A stretch of 64,000 bases of DNA, taken from assembly GCA_016845065.1 (NCBI GenBank), contig JAERTG010000032.1, positions 62,001 to 126,000 of the forward strand, given 5' to 3'. Under the pieces are notes generated by a model, which saw only the letters and a list, made by a program, of their open reading frames with translations, ran no database searches and was not told the origin of the DNA. Shown one piece after another: positions 1 to 9,224 of the stretch (the first letter of the stretch is position 1; the number at the start of each line of letters is the position of its first letter). The stretch is from Fidelibacterota bacterium. Lineage in GTDB: Bacteria > Fidelibacterota > UBA8477 > JABMPR01. The translations under genes and the position numbers were made by a program.

Positions 1-96
1 ACTCAAGCACACCCTGAATTCAAATCACGAGTGGCTAAAACACATCCCCTGTTTAAGAACTTTGTGAAAGCATCGCTTCAATTTAAAAAACAATAA
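1..96 (+). CDS. 3' end of a truncated CDS (…TQAHPEFKSRVAKTHPLFKNFVKASLQFKKQ*), unknown product
   Basis: Open frame 1 from the window edge to TAA at 94-96; too short to assign. Confidence 0.4.
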   Translation, partial: TQAHPEFKSRVAKTHPLFKNFVKASLQFKKQ

Positions 97-257
97 ATCC
101 ACCATGGTTTTTAGTTTTGTCGCCTGAACAATAAAAAGAAGTAGATTTTCTCAAAAAATATTTATTTTACAGTCTGATTAGCTAACCCCACCTCAGTCAA
201 TTTCATATACGCGTGCCTTTGGGCACCAATATTCACTCATCAATTTGGGAGTACGTA

Positions 258-941
258 ATGCAAGAAAAGACTATAGCCAGTTCAGGACATAGACAAAGAT
301 TAAGGGATCGATTTTTTCAAAACGGGATTGAATCCTTCCATGATTATGAGGTTCTGGAGCTCTTACTCACTCTGGCGACACCCAGGAAAGACATGAAGCC
401 CGAGGCAAAAGAGCTCATTCGACGGTTTGGCAGTCTGGCAGGTGTCCTGGAAGCACCTACTTCAGTTCTACTCGATGTAAAGGGAATGGGACAGGCCAAT
501 GTATTTGCACTTAAGCTTCCTCATGCAGTTGGCAGGAGGTATCTGTTTGAACAAACAGAGGGTAAAGATTATCTAAGATCCAGCAAAACCGTGAAGGACT
601 ACCTAACACATAATTTACGGGAGAGAAATCGTGAAGTTTTCATGGTCATATTCCTGGACGGGCAAAATCAGATTATAAAAATGGAAGAACTATTTACTGG
701 ATCACTTACGACATCGGCAATTTATCCACGAGAAGTTATCCAAAAGGTCCTGAGCTATGATGCGGCCAGTGTTATTCTGGTTCACAACCATCCTTCCGGT
801 TCACTGACACCCTCTGGCAGCGATCGTGCAGTAACCAAAAAATTGCAGGTTGCATTGGCTTCTATTGATGTGGAAATACTTGATCATCTCATCGTGGGTG
901 GAAATGACTTTTTCTCGTTCGCAGATCACCATCTGCTCTGA
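258..941 (+). CDS. radC: RadC/JAMM-domain DNA repair protein (start probably ATG 258, MQEKTIASSGH)
   Basis: HxRLRDRF N-terminus, HhH 'LLDVKGMGQANVFALK', JAMM motif HNHPSGSLTPSGSDRAV. Confidence 0.9.
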   Translation: MQEKTIASSGHRQRLRDRFFQNGIESFHDYEVLELLLTLATPRKDMKPEAKELIRRFGSLAGVLEAPTSVLLDVKGMGQANVFALKLPHAVGRRYLFEQTEGKDYLRSSKTVKDYLTHNLRERNREVFMVIFLDGQNQIIKMEELFTGSLTTSAIYPREVIQKVLSYDAASVILVHNHPSGSLTPSGSDRAVTKKLQVALASIDVEILDHLIVGGNDFFSFADHHLL

Positions 942-1067
942 ATTCAGTCTCAGTATGAAGGAAGTGAATGAGGGTAAAGTTGATTATGCTAGAAGTACAA
1001 TTAAAACCTACATGTTGTATCTTGTTATTTTATCTACACCTAGCATATGCAAAGGAAGCATTTTGCA

Positions 1068-1096
1068 TTGACAAACATTAATAGGTGAGATATATT
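1068..1096 (+). promoter_or_regulatory. Sigma70-type promoter TTGACA-N17-TATATT
   Basis: TTGACA 1068-1073, 17-nt spacer, TATATT 1091-1096, just upstream of the RadC-like lipoprotein gene. Confidence 0.55.
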
Positions 1097-1132
1097 ATCA
1101 CCATTAGGTTTTACAATCATCGTGGAGATTAT

Positions 1133-1681
1133 TTGAGATATACACATCTTATATTAATTATAGCTTGCTTCGCATCATGCAGTTTGAGCCCTGGGACAGA
1201 TAGTGATTCCCAGCATTCCTCAAGACGAGCTCACAGTGGCAAATACTTCACCGAAGAGAAGCATGTTGCAGGCAGCCGCAACCTGTTTGTCCAACCTGAA
1301 GGCAAGCATTGCCTGAACTCCAGTAAAGCGGTTTCAGCCTATTTGAGTACGCATCACCGTGAGCGGAATCGAGATGCAGTATTTGTCATTCTCCTTAACG
1401 GAAAAAACGAAGTCCTAAGTATGGATGAATTGGAATCAGATTTTATTGCTAAGCCATCCCATTATTTGTCAGAAGTGAAACAAAAGTCAAAAGAAATGGA
1501 AGCCACTTCAGCAATTCTGGTACAATGCCTCCCCACACGATCATCAACTCCATATCAAAAAGATCGTGAGATATCAAGAATTATCAAGCTAGCTCTTGAA
1601 ACTGTCGATGTGGGTCTGCTGGATCACCTCATTGTAGGCCGAAACGAATGTTTTTCATTTGCAGACAATCAACTTCTATAA
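1133..1681 (+). CDS. RadC-like JAB-domain paralogue with lipoprotein signal peptide and degenerate metal-binding site
   Basis: TTG 1133 with GTGGAG upstream gives MRYTHLILIIACFASC; the rest aligns to the adjacent RadC (RERNR, LLDHLIVGxNxxFSFADxxLL) but HNHPSG reads QCLPTR. Confidence 0.65.
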   Translation: MRYTHLILIIACFASCSLSPGTDSDSQHSSRRAHSGKYFTEEKHVAGSRNLFVQPEGKHCLNSSKAVSAYLSTHHRERNRDAVFVILLNGKNEVLSMDELESDFIAKPSHYLSEVKQKSKEMEATSAILVQCLPTRSSTPYQKDREISRIIKLALETVDVGLLDHLIVGRNECFSFADNQLL

Positions 1682-1694
1682 TTACGGAAAAAAT

Positions 1695-2642
1695 ATGCGA
1701 TTTCTACTAGCCCCTGTGCTTTTACTTAGCATCGTCTCATGTAGCATTCTATTACCCATTAAAGTTAACCAGGCCGAGGATATCAATATCGATTCCACCC
1801 CTGAGCGATTGGATCGCGGTGAGTATCTTGTTGAACATGTCACTGGTTGCACAGATTGCCATAGCCAACGGGATTGGTCAATTTTTATGGCTCCTGCCAG
1901 ACCAGGAACTCATGGTGCTGGTGGTGAAGTATTCAATGAAGAGATGGGAGCGCCCGGAACTATCTATGCCCCAAACATTACACCTGCGGCTCTGGGTTCC
2001 TGGACAGATGGAGAAATCGTTCGCGCTATTACCAGCGGGTTGTCCAAGAACGGGGTTCCACTTTTCCCCATCATGCCTTACCCGAATTATGCCAGATTGA
2101 GTCAGGAAGATATTTACAGCATCGTGGCATATATTCGAACTCTGGAGCCTATCGAGAATGAGGTTCCTGAACGCAAATTGAATTTCCCTCTCAATTTGAT
2201 TGTTCGAACCATCCCGAAGCAGGCTGAGTTTGGTCCACTTCCCTATAAAACTGATGCCATCGCATACGGCAAATACATGACGACTGCTGCAGGCTGTACT
2301 GACTGTCATACCCCGATGGAAAAGGGGCAACCAATAGAAGGGATGGAGTTTGCAGGTGGATTTACAATGGGCATGCTATCTGGAGGCACGGTGAATTCTG
2401 CGAATATCACACCCCATGAAACAGGGATAAAAAGCTGGACACGTGAAGGATTTATACAACGCTTCAAAGCTTTAGATAATCCAGCTGCTCGTCAAGTTCC
2501 CCTGGCAGCGAACCAGGTGAACACCCCTATGCCCTGGACATATTACGCCTCGATGCAAGCTGAGGATTTAGGTGCGATCTACGATTACTTGATGAGTATT
2601 CCCGCAATAGATAATACGGTTGTAAAGTACCCTGACTTATAA
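1695..2642 (+). CDS. Dihaem cytochrome c lipoprotein
   Basis: MRFLLAPVLLLSIVSC lipobox; two CxxCH motifs (CTDCHSQ, CTDCHTP). Confidence 0.85.
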   Translation: MRFLLAPVLLLSIVSCSILLPIKVNQAEDINIDSTPERLDRGEYLVEHVTGCTDCHSQRDWSIFMAPARPGTHGAGGEVFNEEMGAPGTIYAPNITPAALGSWTDGEIVRAITSGLSKNGVPLFPIMPYPNYARLSQEDIYSIVAYIRTLEPIENEVPERKLNFPLNLIVRTIPKQAEFGPLPYKTDAIAYGKYMTTAAGCTDCHTPMEKGQPIEGMEFAGGFTMGMLSGGTVNSANITPHETGIKSWTREGFIQRFKALDNPAARQVPLAANQVNTPMPWTYYASMQAEDLGAIYDYLMSIPAIDNTVVKYPDL

Positions 2643-2651
2643 AAGGTAAGT

Positions 2652-3248
2652 TTAGCTTTCTTGCTCTTCTTTTAAAATGATATCTGATTCTAACTCAGGA
2701 TGATCGCCCCTGATATCAGCATAAAACTCTCGGATAATATCCATATCCTTTTTGAAATCGCCAGATGGGATAAATGACGGTCCCGTCCCAGCTATTTTAT
2801 TGGCAAAATCTACATAGCCCAACAAAAGCGGCACCTGTGCCTTATACCCCATATGATAAAAACCAGACTTCCAGTGATCCCGCTTGGAGCGAGTTCCCGA
2901 GGGAGCCAGAGCAATAATAAGATTCTCGTTCGCAGCAAAATGATCTGCAATTTGATCAACCACACCATGCGCACTCCTACGATCTATTGGAATACCACCC
3001 AACCATCTCATGAATCCGCCAAAGGGTTTTTTAAATAAGGTGTGCTTGCCCAGCCAGGAAATTTTTATTCGCATGATGAACATAACGCCTAGAAGATGAA
3101 TAAAATCCCAGTTACTGGTATGGGGTTCACAAATCAGGATAAACTTACCCTGAGGTGATAGCTCCCCCTTAAACTCCCAGCCTGATAATCGAAACCAGGC
3201 TTTGCCAAGCATCAATTTAAACAGACCAGATCGCTTATTTTTTTTCAT
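2652..3248 (-). CDS. Lysophospholipid acyltransferase-like protein
   Basis: CEPHTSNWDF (variant HxxxxD), GGIPIDR, ALAPSGTRSK motifs. Confidence 0.75.
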   Translation of the reverse strand: MKKNKRSGLFKLMLGKAWFRLSGWEFKGELSPQGKFILICEPHTSNWDFIHLLGVMFIMRIKISWLGKHTLFKKPFGGFMRWLGGIPIDRRSAHGVVDQIADHFAANENLIIALAPSGTRSKRDHWKSGFYHMGYKAQVPLLLGYVDFANKIAGTGPSFIPSGDFKKDMDIIREFYADIRGDHPELESDIILKEEQES

Positions 3249-3251
3249 GAA

Positions 3252-4523
3252 CTATCTCACAAATTCGTTGTTTCGCATTGATCGTCCGGCCAGGAATCCA
3301 GTTGACCAGCTTGAGGTCAAATTATAGCCCCCGGTTTCGCCATTTACATCAATAACTTCACCAGCGAAATAAAGTTTTGAAGCTAGTTTTGATTCCATGG
3401 TTGTAGGATCTATTTCTTTTAGTGATACACCCCCAGAAGTCACAATAGCACGATCATACGAATCGTGACCAATTACCTGCATGGGAAATTCCTTTAAGAG
3501 CATTCGCAGACGTTTGCGCTGATCCCCACTCACTTGATGCAACTTTGTGCTCGGATCAATTTCAGTTAAGTCTACAAAAAGATCGATCATTTTGAGAGGT
3601 ATAAGCGTTTTTAACAAGCTCCTAAAATTCTGCTTACTATTATTTGCAATCTCTCGAAGCAGACGCTGGTCCAACTTTTTGTGATCCAGAGCAGGCTTGA
3701 GATCAATTTTTATTTGAACTTCCTTCCTAGAATCCAGCATGGTAACCAGTGTTTCACTCAATGTTAAAATGATGGGACCTGTGATACCCTTTCGTGTGAA
3801 CATCATTTCTCCAAACATTTCAGTGATTTTTTTACCCTCATCCCAGATTGAAAGTGAGACGTTTCTCAAACTGACACCCATCACTCGTTTGGCAGTATCA
3901 CCGGCAGTGAGGACGGGCACAAGAGACGGAGCAGTGTCGATGATGGTGTGGTCAAAACTCTTTGCCATCCTATATCCATCTCCTGTTGAGCCAGTCGCGG
4001 GATATCCCAGTCCCCCTGAACATACACACACCTGATCCGCCATAACTTGAGACTTATGATCTCCCTGCGTTAATTGCAAAACATATTGACCACCTGCATT
4101 TAACTGAAGGCCGGTCACTTGTGTTTTCATTGCAATGGGAATTTTTAACCCATTCAGTTTTTTTTCAAACGCTACAACAATGTCTGTAGCTCGATCACTC
4201 TTACAAAAATATCGCCCTCCACGCTCCAACTTGGTGGGAACCCCAAGATCATTGATGTACTTGAGCAAATCATGGTTAAAAAATTGCGAGAAAGCATATT
4301 TAAGAAACCGACCCTTTTTGCCAAATCGATTCAGGAAGCTCTGCATACTCTCTTCATTGGTGATATTGCAGCGACCCTTGCCGGAAATGCGCAACTTGAG
4401 ACCAGTTTTGTGCATTTTTTCGAGGATGATTATACTGTGATCTGGGTTGTATGCCTCAACTCCTGCTATGAGTCCAGCCGGTCCCGCACCTATTATTACC
4501 GTATTGTAGTGCGGCTCTATCAA
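3252..4523 (-). CDS. HI0933/YhiN (BaiN)-family flavoprotein oxidoreductase
   Basis: GAGPAGLIAG FAD motif, KLRISGKGRCNITN, GEVIDVNGETGGYNL. Confidence 0.9.
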   Translation of the reverse strand: MIEPHYNTVIIGAGPAGLIAGVEAYNPDHSIIILEKMHKTGLKLRISGKGRCNITNEESMQSFLNRFGKKGRFLKYAFSQFFNHDLLKYINDLGVPTKLERGGRYFCKSDRATDIVVAFEKKLNGLKIPIAMKTQVTGLQLNAGGQYVLQLTQGDHKSQVMADQVCVCSGGLGYPATGSTGDGYRMAKSFDHTIIDTAPSLVPVLTAGDTAKRVMGVSLRNVSLSIWDEGKKITEMFGEMMFTRKGITGPIILTLSETLVTMLDSRKEVQIKIDLKPALDHKKLDQRLLREIANNSKQNFRSLLKTLIPLKMIDLFVDLTEIDPSTKLHQVSGDQRKRLRMLLKEFPMQVIGHDSYDRAIVTSGGVSLKEIDPTTMESKLASKLYFAGEVIDVNGETGGYNLTSSWSTGFLAGRSMRNNEFVR

Positions 4524-4524
4524 A

Positions 4525-5082
4525 TCACTGCTTCTGCTGTGCTAGCCAGGATGATGATAATATTCCATATACAGCTAAATCGACATACTCATCCCATTTG
4601 AGGGCATGTTGTTTGAGGATACCCTCTTGTTCCATGCCAATCTTCTCCATGACTCGACCAGACGTTGGGTTTCTAGTCATATGGCTGGCATGGATTTTAT
4701 TCAACTGCATCATCTCGAAACCGTATTTGAGTAGAGCCTCTGATGCCTCTGTGGCATAACCATGGCCCCAATATGGTTTACCAACCCAGTACCCTAGTTC
4801 CGCTCTGTTGAAACGATGTGTAACAATAAGGCCAGCCGCCCCCATTAGTAATTCTGATTTTTGATCAATCATGGCAAATACAACACCCCCGCCAGCTTCG
4901 AAATCTTCTTGATGAGTAGCTATCCAGGTTTCCGCCATACCGTCCAGATAAGGATGTGGAATATTTAGTGTCATTTCGGCGACTTCATATACACCAGCCA
5001 GCTCCTGAATAGCAGGAGCATCAGAATCCTGGAAGCCTCTGAGTATGAGTCGCTCTGTTTTTAATTCAGGATACTTTTTCAT
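4525..5082 (-). CDS. GNAT acetyltransferase, RimJ/RimL type
   Basis: LKTERLILRGFQDSDAPA; GYWVGKPYWGHGYATEA; N-P-x-S-x-R-V-M-EKIGM. Confidence 0.88.
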   Translation of the reverse strand: MKKYPELKTERLILRGFQDSDAPAIQELAGVYEVAEMTLNIPHPYLDGMAETWIATHQEDFEAGGGVVFAMIDQKSELLMGAAGLIVTHRFNRAELGYWVGKPYWGHGYATEASEALLKYGFEMMQLNKIHASHMTRNPTSGRVMEKIGMEQEGILKQHALKWDEYVDLAVYGILSSSWLAQQKQ

Positions 5083-5130
5083 GGAGTATTCAATCCTGTA
5101 CTGGCATTAGCTTAGGATGAGCAGGTGAGC

Positions 5131-6498
5131 CTACAATAAGTCTTGAATCTCAGTTTTAAACTCATTTACCAACGAGGCTGCCACTGTCTGGGATGATCCC
5201 TCTGCAAAGATACGGACGATCGGTTCCGTATTTGAAGCACGAAAATGTACCCAGCGATCCTTCCAGCTAATTTTCACTCCATCCTCAAGGTTTGGGACCA
5301 GGCTTGCATACTTATCAGCTAGAGATTGGAGAATATCTGCTGGCTGGTACCCCTGAACATTGATTTTGTCTTTAACCATCTCATAACGTGGTAGATCATC
5401 GGCAATTGCACGAATTGATTGCCTTGTTTCCGCCATAAGAGAAAGGATGAGACCAGAAGCGACGAGTGAGTCACGACCGAGATGAGATTCTGCTAATATT
5501 ACACCTCCATTACCCTCACCACCGATAAGAGTGTCGATTTGCTGCATTTTTCGGGCAACATGAATCTCCCCAACCGGGGTTCTTAAAACCCTGCGACCGT
5601 ATCGCTCAGCCAGGTCGTCCAGTGCTTTGGTTGAACTTAAATTGGTGACCAGTGGACGACGATCATCTTCAGCTGCATGACGAAGGGCATGATACGCTGC
5701 CAGCACCAAAGTGTATTCTTCAACAAGGGGATTTCCATTGCCATCGATGACAGCCAGCCTATCTGCATCGGGATCTGTAGCGATTCCAATATCCGCTCCC
5801 TCTTTGCTAACCGTCTTTCTTAGTTCCATTAAATTCTCCGGTAGAGGCTCAGGGGTATGGACAAAATTGCCATCATTATCACAATTGATGGGAAATACTT
5901 CACAGCCAATTCGCTCCAGAAAGGCAGGAAGCGCTTCTGAGCCAGCACCATTAATGGCATCGATAACAACCTTGGGGCGCAATTCTTGAATTGCGTCTAC
6001 ATTAACCAGGTCCAAAGCCATGACATTCTCAATATGCCGCTCATTTCGATCATCTAGCTTAGTAACAGAACCTGTGAGTTCAGAATGCAGGGAGTCAGCT
6101 GCCTTTACCTTCTCCAGTTCAATTTGAAGCTGCTTGTGCTCATCAGAGTCAAGAAACAATCCTTCATCACCAACAAATTTCAAGGCATTCCATTCGATGG
6201 GATTATGGCTGGCAGTGACAATGATTCCACCCCGGGCATCAAGATCTTTTACCATGAGTTGAGCCGTTGGAGTTGGACAAATCCCGCAATCAATTATTTC
6301 ACACCCCAACTGGTTCAAAACTTTTTCTACGACTCCCTTGAACATTTCCCCAGAGGGACGGCTGTCTTGAGCAATCACAATTCGACCTTTATCCATCAAT
6401 TGAGCAAAGGCTCTTGTGTAAACTTCAACAACCCGTTCATCGAAACCATCATTAATGATTCCGCGGACTCCCGAGATTCCTGATATTAAAATTGGCAT
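5131..6498 (-). CDS. glmM: Phosphoglucosamine mutase / phosphomannomutase family
   Basis: SGVRGI, VTASHNP catalytic Ser, DPDADRLA metal loop, FRASNTEPIVRI. Confidence 0.88.
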   Translation of the reverse strand: MPILISGISGVRGIINDGFDERVVEVYTRAFAQLMDKGRIVIAQDSRPSGEMFKGVVEKVLNQLGCEIIDCGICPTPTAQLMVKDLDARGGIIVTASHNPIEWNALKFVGDEGLFLDSDEHKQLQIELEKVKAADSLHSELTGSVTKLDDRNERHIENVMALDLVNVDAIQELRPKVVIDAINGAGSEALPAFLERIGCEVFPINCDNDGNFVHTPEPLPENLMELRKTVSKEGADIGIATDPDADRLAVIDGNGNPLVEEYTLVLAAYHALRHAAEDDRRPLVTNLSSTKALDDLAERYGRRVLRTPVGEIHVARKMQQIDTLIGGEGNGGVILAESHLGRDSLVASGLILSLMAETRQSIRAIADDLPRYEMVKDKINVQGYQPADILQSLADKYASLVPNLEDGVKISWKDRWVHFRASNTEPIVRIFAEGSSQTVAASLVNEFKTEIQDLL

Positions 6499-6525
6499 TT
6501 TTCCTCCCTGGAGGATACCACTGAC

Positions 6526-7023
6526 CTATATCAGCTTGTATCCATATAAATGTTCTATGGTCGTTTTTCCGATGGTGAATGGTTTACTCTCTTCAAAAAT
6601 AAATCCTTGACGGTTGTACCATTCAATGGCAGGCAGGTTTTCAACCATGACGCCCAGCCACACCCGATCAGTGTCATAATTTTTCTTTGCTGTATTGATT
6701 CCGTATTCCATCATACGCTTTCCTAGATTCAATTTTTGATAGGATGGTAAAACATAGAGTGATGTAATAAAAAACTGTTTGTCCTGTAGATTCCAATATG
6801 TTTTACTATAACCTACAATGATTTCGTCAACCAGGGCAACACACCCATCAACAATCTTGGAGTCATACAAGTTCTGGAGTTTTTGAATGCCGTAATAGGA
6901 ATCATGAAACTCTCTTCTATCATCTTCTGGTACAAATGCTCCATAAGCATCAGCCCAGGTATCCCAGGCAACCTTCTGGATAGATGGTAAGTCAACTCGA
7001 AGCCAGGGGCGTATGTCCTTCAT
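6526..7023 (-). CDS. GNAT acetyltransferase
   Basis: VLPSYQKLNLGKRMMEYG, WYNRQGFIFEE. Confidence 0.8.
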   Translation of the reverse strand: MKDIRPWLRVDLPSIQKVAWDTWADAYGAFVPEDDRREFHDSYYGIQKLQNLYDSKIVDGCVALVDEIIVGYSKTYWNLQDKQFFITSLYVLPSYQKLNLGKRMMEYGINTAKKNYDTDRVWLGVMVENLPAIEWYNRQGFIFEESKPFTIGKTTIEHLYGYKLI

Positions 7024-7406
7024 GATCGAAAAGTAGCCTTAAAGAGCGCATAGGCCAACCATGACCACCCAGCGATAAATGCAACACCACCTATCGGGGT
7101 AATTGCTCCAAAATATTTTTTCCCACTGATTGCCAGGAGATACAGACTTCCTGAGAACAATAAAATACCTATGATAATCATGTAACCAGAGATGTTCAGT
7201 TCTTTGGGGGTCATATAATGAGAAAGACCTGGTAGAATAAGGAGTAGTAAGGAATGAATTGCCTGATAGAAAACAGCTTTTTCCCAGATACCCTGACCGT
7301 AGTTATCCAGAATAGTTTTAAGAGCATGGGCGCCAAAAGCACCCAGACCAACTGTAAGCATTCCAAAAATCGCTCCCATAAGGGCAAAAAAGGTTGCCGG
7401 CATCAT
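7020..7406 (-). CDS. DUF423/YgdD-like membrane protein
   Basis: GLGAFGAHALKTIL … KAVFYQAIHSLLLL … ITPIGGVAFIAGW; ~128 aa, hydrophobic. Confidence 0.8.
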   Translation of the reverse strand: MMPATFFALMGAIFGMLTVGLGAFGAHALKTILDNYGQGIWEKAVFYQAIHSLLLLILPGLSHYMTPKELNISGYMIIIGILLFSGSLYLLAISGKKYFGAITPIGGVAFIAGWSWLAYALFKATFRS

Positions 7407-8455
7407 GATTCTATATCTCGAGCTCGTTTCTTACCACGAATAAAATATTGGAAGAAAATGGAGCCACCATACATCCTTCGCAGTGTTGCTGCCACCGCCT
7501 GGGGTTTTCGTTTTTTCCCGGCTTCCTGATGTTTTTTTATTAGGAGAAATGGATGGAAAATATTCCAGCCTATGGCCATCATAATTGCTGCCATTCGTTT
7601 CCAGTCACGAATTAGTGCTGAAAAGATAAAGGCTACACCTTCGAGGGCTATGCGTGCAGGCAAAAGGGCTGCAAGATAGGCAAAAGGATAATTTTTGACT
7701 ATCATCATGAGATTGTTGCGATGATTCAAATATTTTTTCTGATAGCGATCAGGGGGAAGTGTCCAACCAGAATGATGAAAAATTCTGGATTTGGGGGCAT
7801 TCACAACCCGCCACCCGGCATTATGAAATCTCCAGCATAGGTCGATCTCTTCCATGTGGGCAAAAAAATCTTCATCAAATAGTCCGACATCCCGTAGTGC
7901 CGCTCCACGAATTAATAAGGCTGTTCCGCTGGCCCAAAAAATATCTCTTGGTGTATCGTAATAGCCATCATCCTTTTCGGTGAATGTGAAAATGCGACCC
8001 AGGGCGTAGGGGAATGCAAGAATATCCAACAGCCCGCCTACACCCCCAGCATAGTCAAACACTTCAGGATTTTGGGCAGACATAATTTTAGGCTGTACAG
8101 CAGCAATATTTGATTCAGACTCCATCTGTTCAACTAGCGGACCCACCCAATCTGAATCATGTGTCGTATCATTATTGAGAATGAGGTAATATTCTGAATC
8201 AATGTCACGTAATCCAACATTACAACCACCGGCAAATCCCAAATTTTCAGAATTCTCAATGACTTTAACATCAGGGAAATCTCGATGGATAAAAGCAACA
8301 CTATCATCTGAGGAGGCATTATCTACAACCACAATGTCAAGATGATCATAAGTAGTAGCTTCCAAGGACCGTAAACATGGTTCGAGAATTTCGATCCCGT
8401 TCCAATGGGGGATAATTACGGTAACTTTAGGATGCTTTGATTGCTGCATTGTCAT
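7403..8455 (-). CDS. Family 2 glycosyltransferase
   Basis: VTVIIPHWNGIEILEPCLRSL, VVDNASSD, LILNNDT. Confidence 0.9.
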   Translation of the reverse strand: MTMQQSKHPKVTVIIPHWNGIEILEPCLRSLEATTYDHLDIVVVDNASSDDSVAFIHRDFPDVKVIENSENLGFAGGCNVGLRDIDSEYYLILNNDTTHDSDWVGPLVEQMESESNIAAVQPKIMSAQNPEVFDYAGGVGGLLDILAFPYALGRIFTFTEKDDGYYDTPRDIFWASGTALLIRGAALRDVGLFDEDFFAHMEEIDLCWRFHNAGWRVVNAPKSRIFHHSGWTLPPDRYQKKYLNHRNNLMMIVKNYPFAYLAALLPARIALEGVAFIFSALIRDWKRMAAIMMAIGWNIFHPFLLIKKHQEAGKKRKPQAVAATLRRMYGGSIFFQYFIRGKKRARDIES

Positions 8456-8673
8456 AGCTTTGAAGATACACTGAAGGGAAGTCGATTCAAATCATTGTGG
8501 GTTCATAATGATAAATTGGTGATGGTTTTTCATTACAATAGGGTCGTTTTAATTTGGCACTATTCTGATCGTTCTTGCTAAGACAAGTATTTGATATTGA
8601 TGAAATATTTTGTAAATATGACGCTCGAAAAGAGAAGATGTGATTTGATCAAAAAGGGAAGCGAGAGACACCA

Positions 8674-9081
8674 ATGGATAAGATAAGCGTTCGTGATTTT
8701 ATGACCAAAGAGCTGGTTGTCTTTACTCCTGCAACTGACATTTACACTGCCATAGATGAATTAGTGAAATCGGAGATCTCAGGTGCACCTATTGTAGATG
8801 GTGATGGTCGACTCGTTGGCATTATTTCTCAAAAGGATTGTCTACGCACATTGGCAAATGGCGCTTTTCATGATGCACCAGCTGGTCCCGTCAGCGAATA
8901 CATGACAGAAGCTGTAATGAGTATTGGTCCTGATATGGATATTTTTACAGTGGCAGATCTCTTCTTGAACAATGTGTATCGTCGTATTCCTGTTGTGGAA
9001 GATGATGTGGTTATTGGCCAGATTAGCCGACGCGACATTTTACGTGCAATCCAGCACATGATTGGTAGCACCAAAGCTTAA
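8674..9081 (+). CDS. Tandem CBS-domain protein
   Basis: Two CBS repeats: VRDFMTKELVVFTPATDI…GAPIVDGDGRLVGIISQKD; EYMTEAVMSIGPD…IPVVEDDVVIGQISRRDIL. Confidence 0.9.
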   Translation: MDKISVRDFMTKELVVFTPATDIYTAIDELVKSEISGAPIVDGDGRLVGIISQKDCLRTLANGAFHDAPAGPVSEYMTEAVMSIGPDMDIFTVADLFLNNVYRRIPVVEDDVVIGQISRRDILRAIQHMIGSTKA

Positions 9082-9224
9082 ATCCCTTGCCGGTTATTTG
9101 AAACGGTACCTTACAGCATTATAAATGGTAAAAACTCCTCTTGTCAGGGGCAGGTGTTCAGATATCTTGGCGCCATGATAAACGATACTAAAATTGTAAT
9201 ATTAACCAACACAGGAGAGACCCA

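Noticed and set aside
850-1071. 73-aa ORF overlapping the radC 3' end
   Set aside because: Out-of-frame shadow of radC; no domain or RBS support.
1878-2330. 150-aa antisense ORF inside the cytochrome c gene
   Set aside because: Antisense to a well-supported CDS; no recognisable motif.
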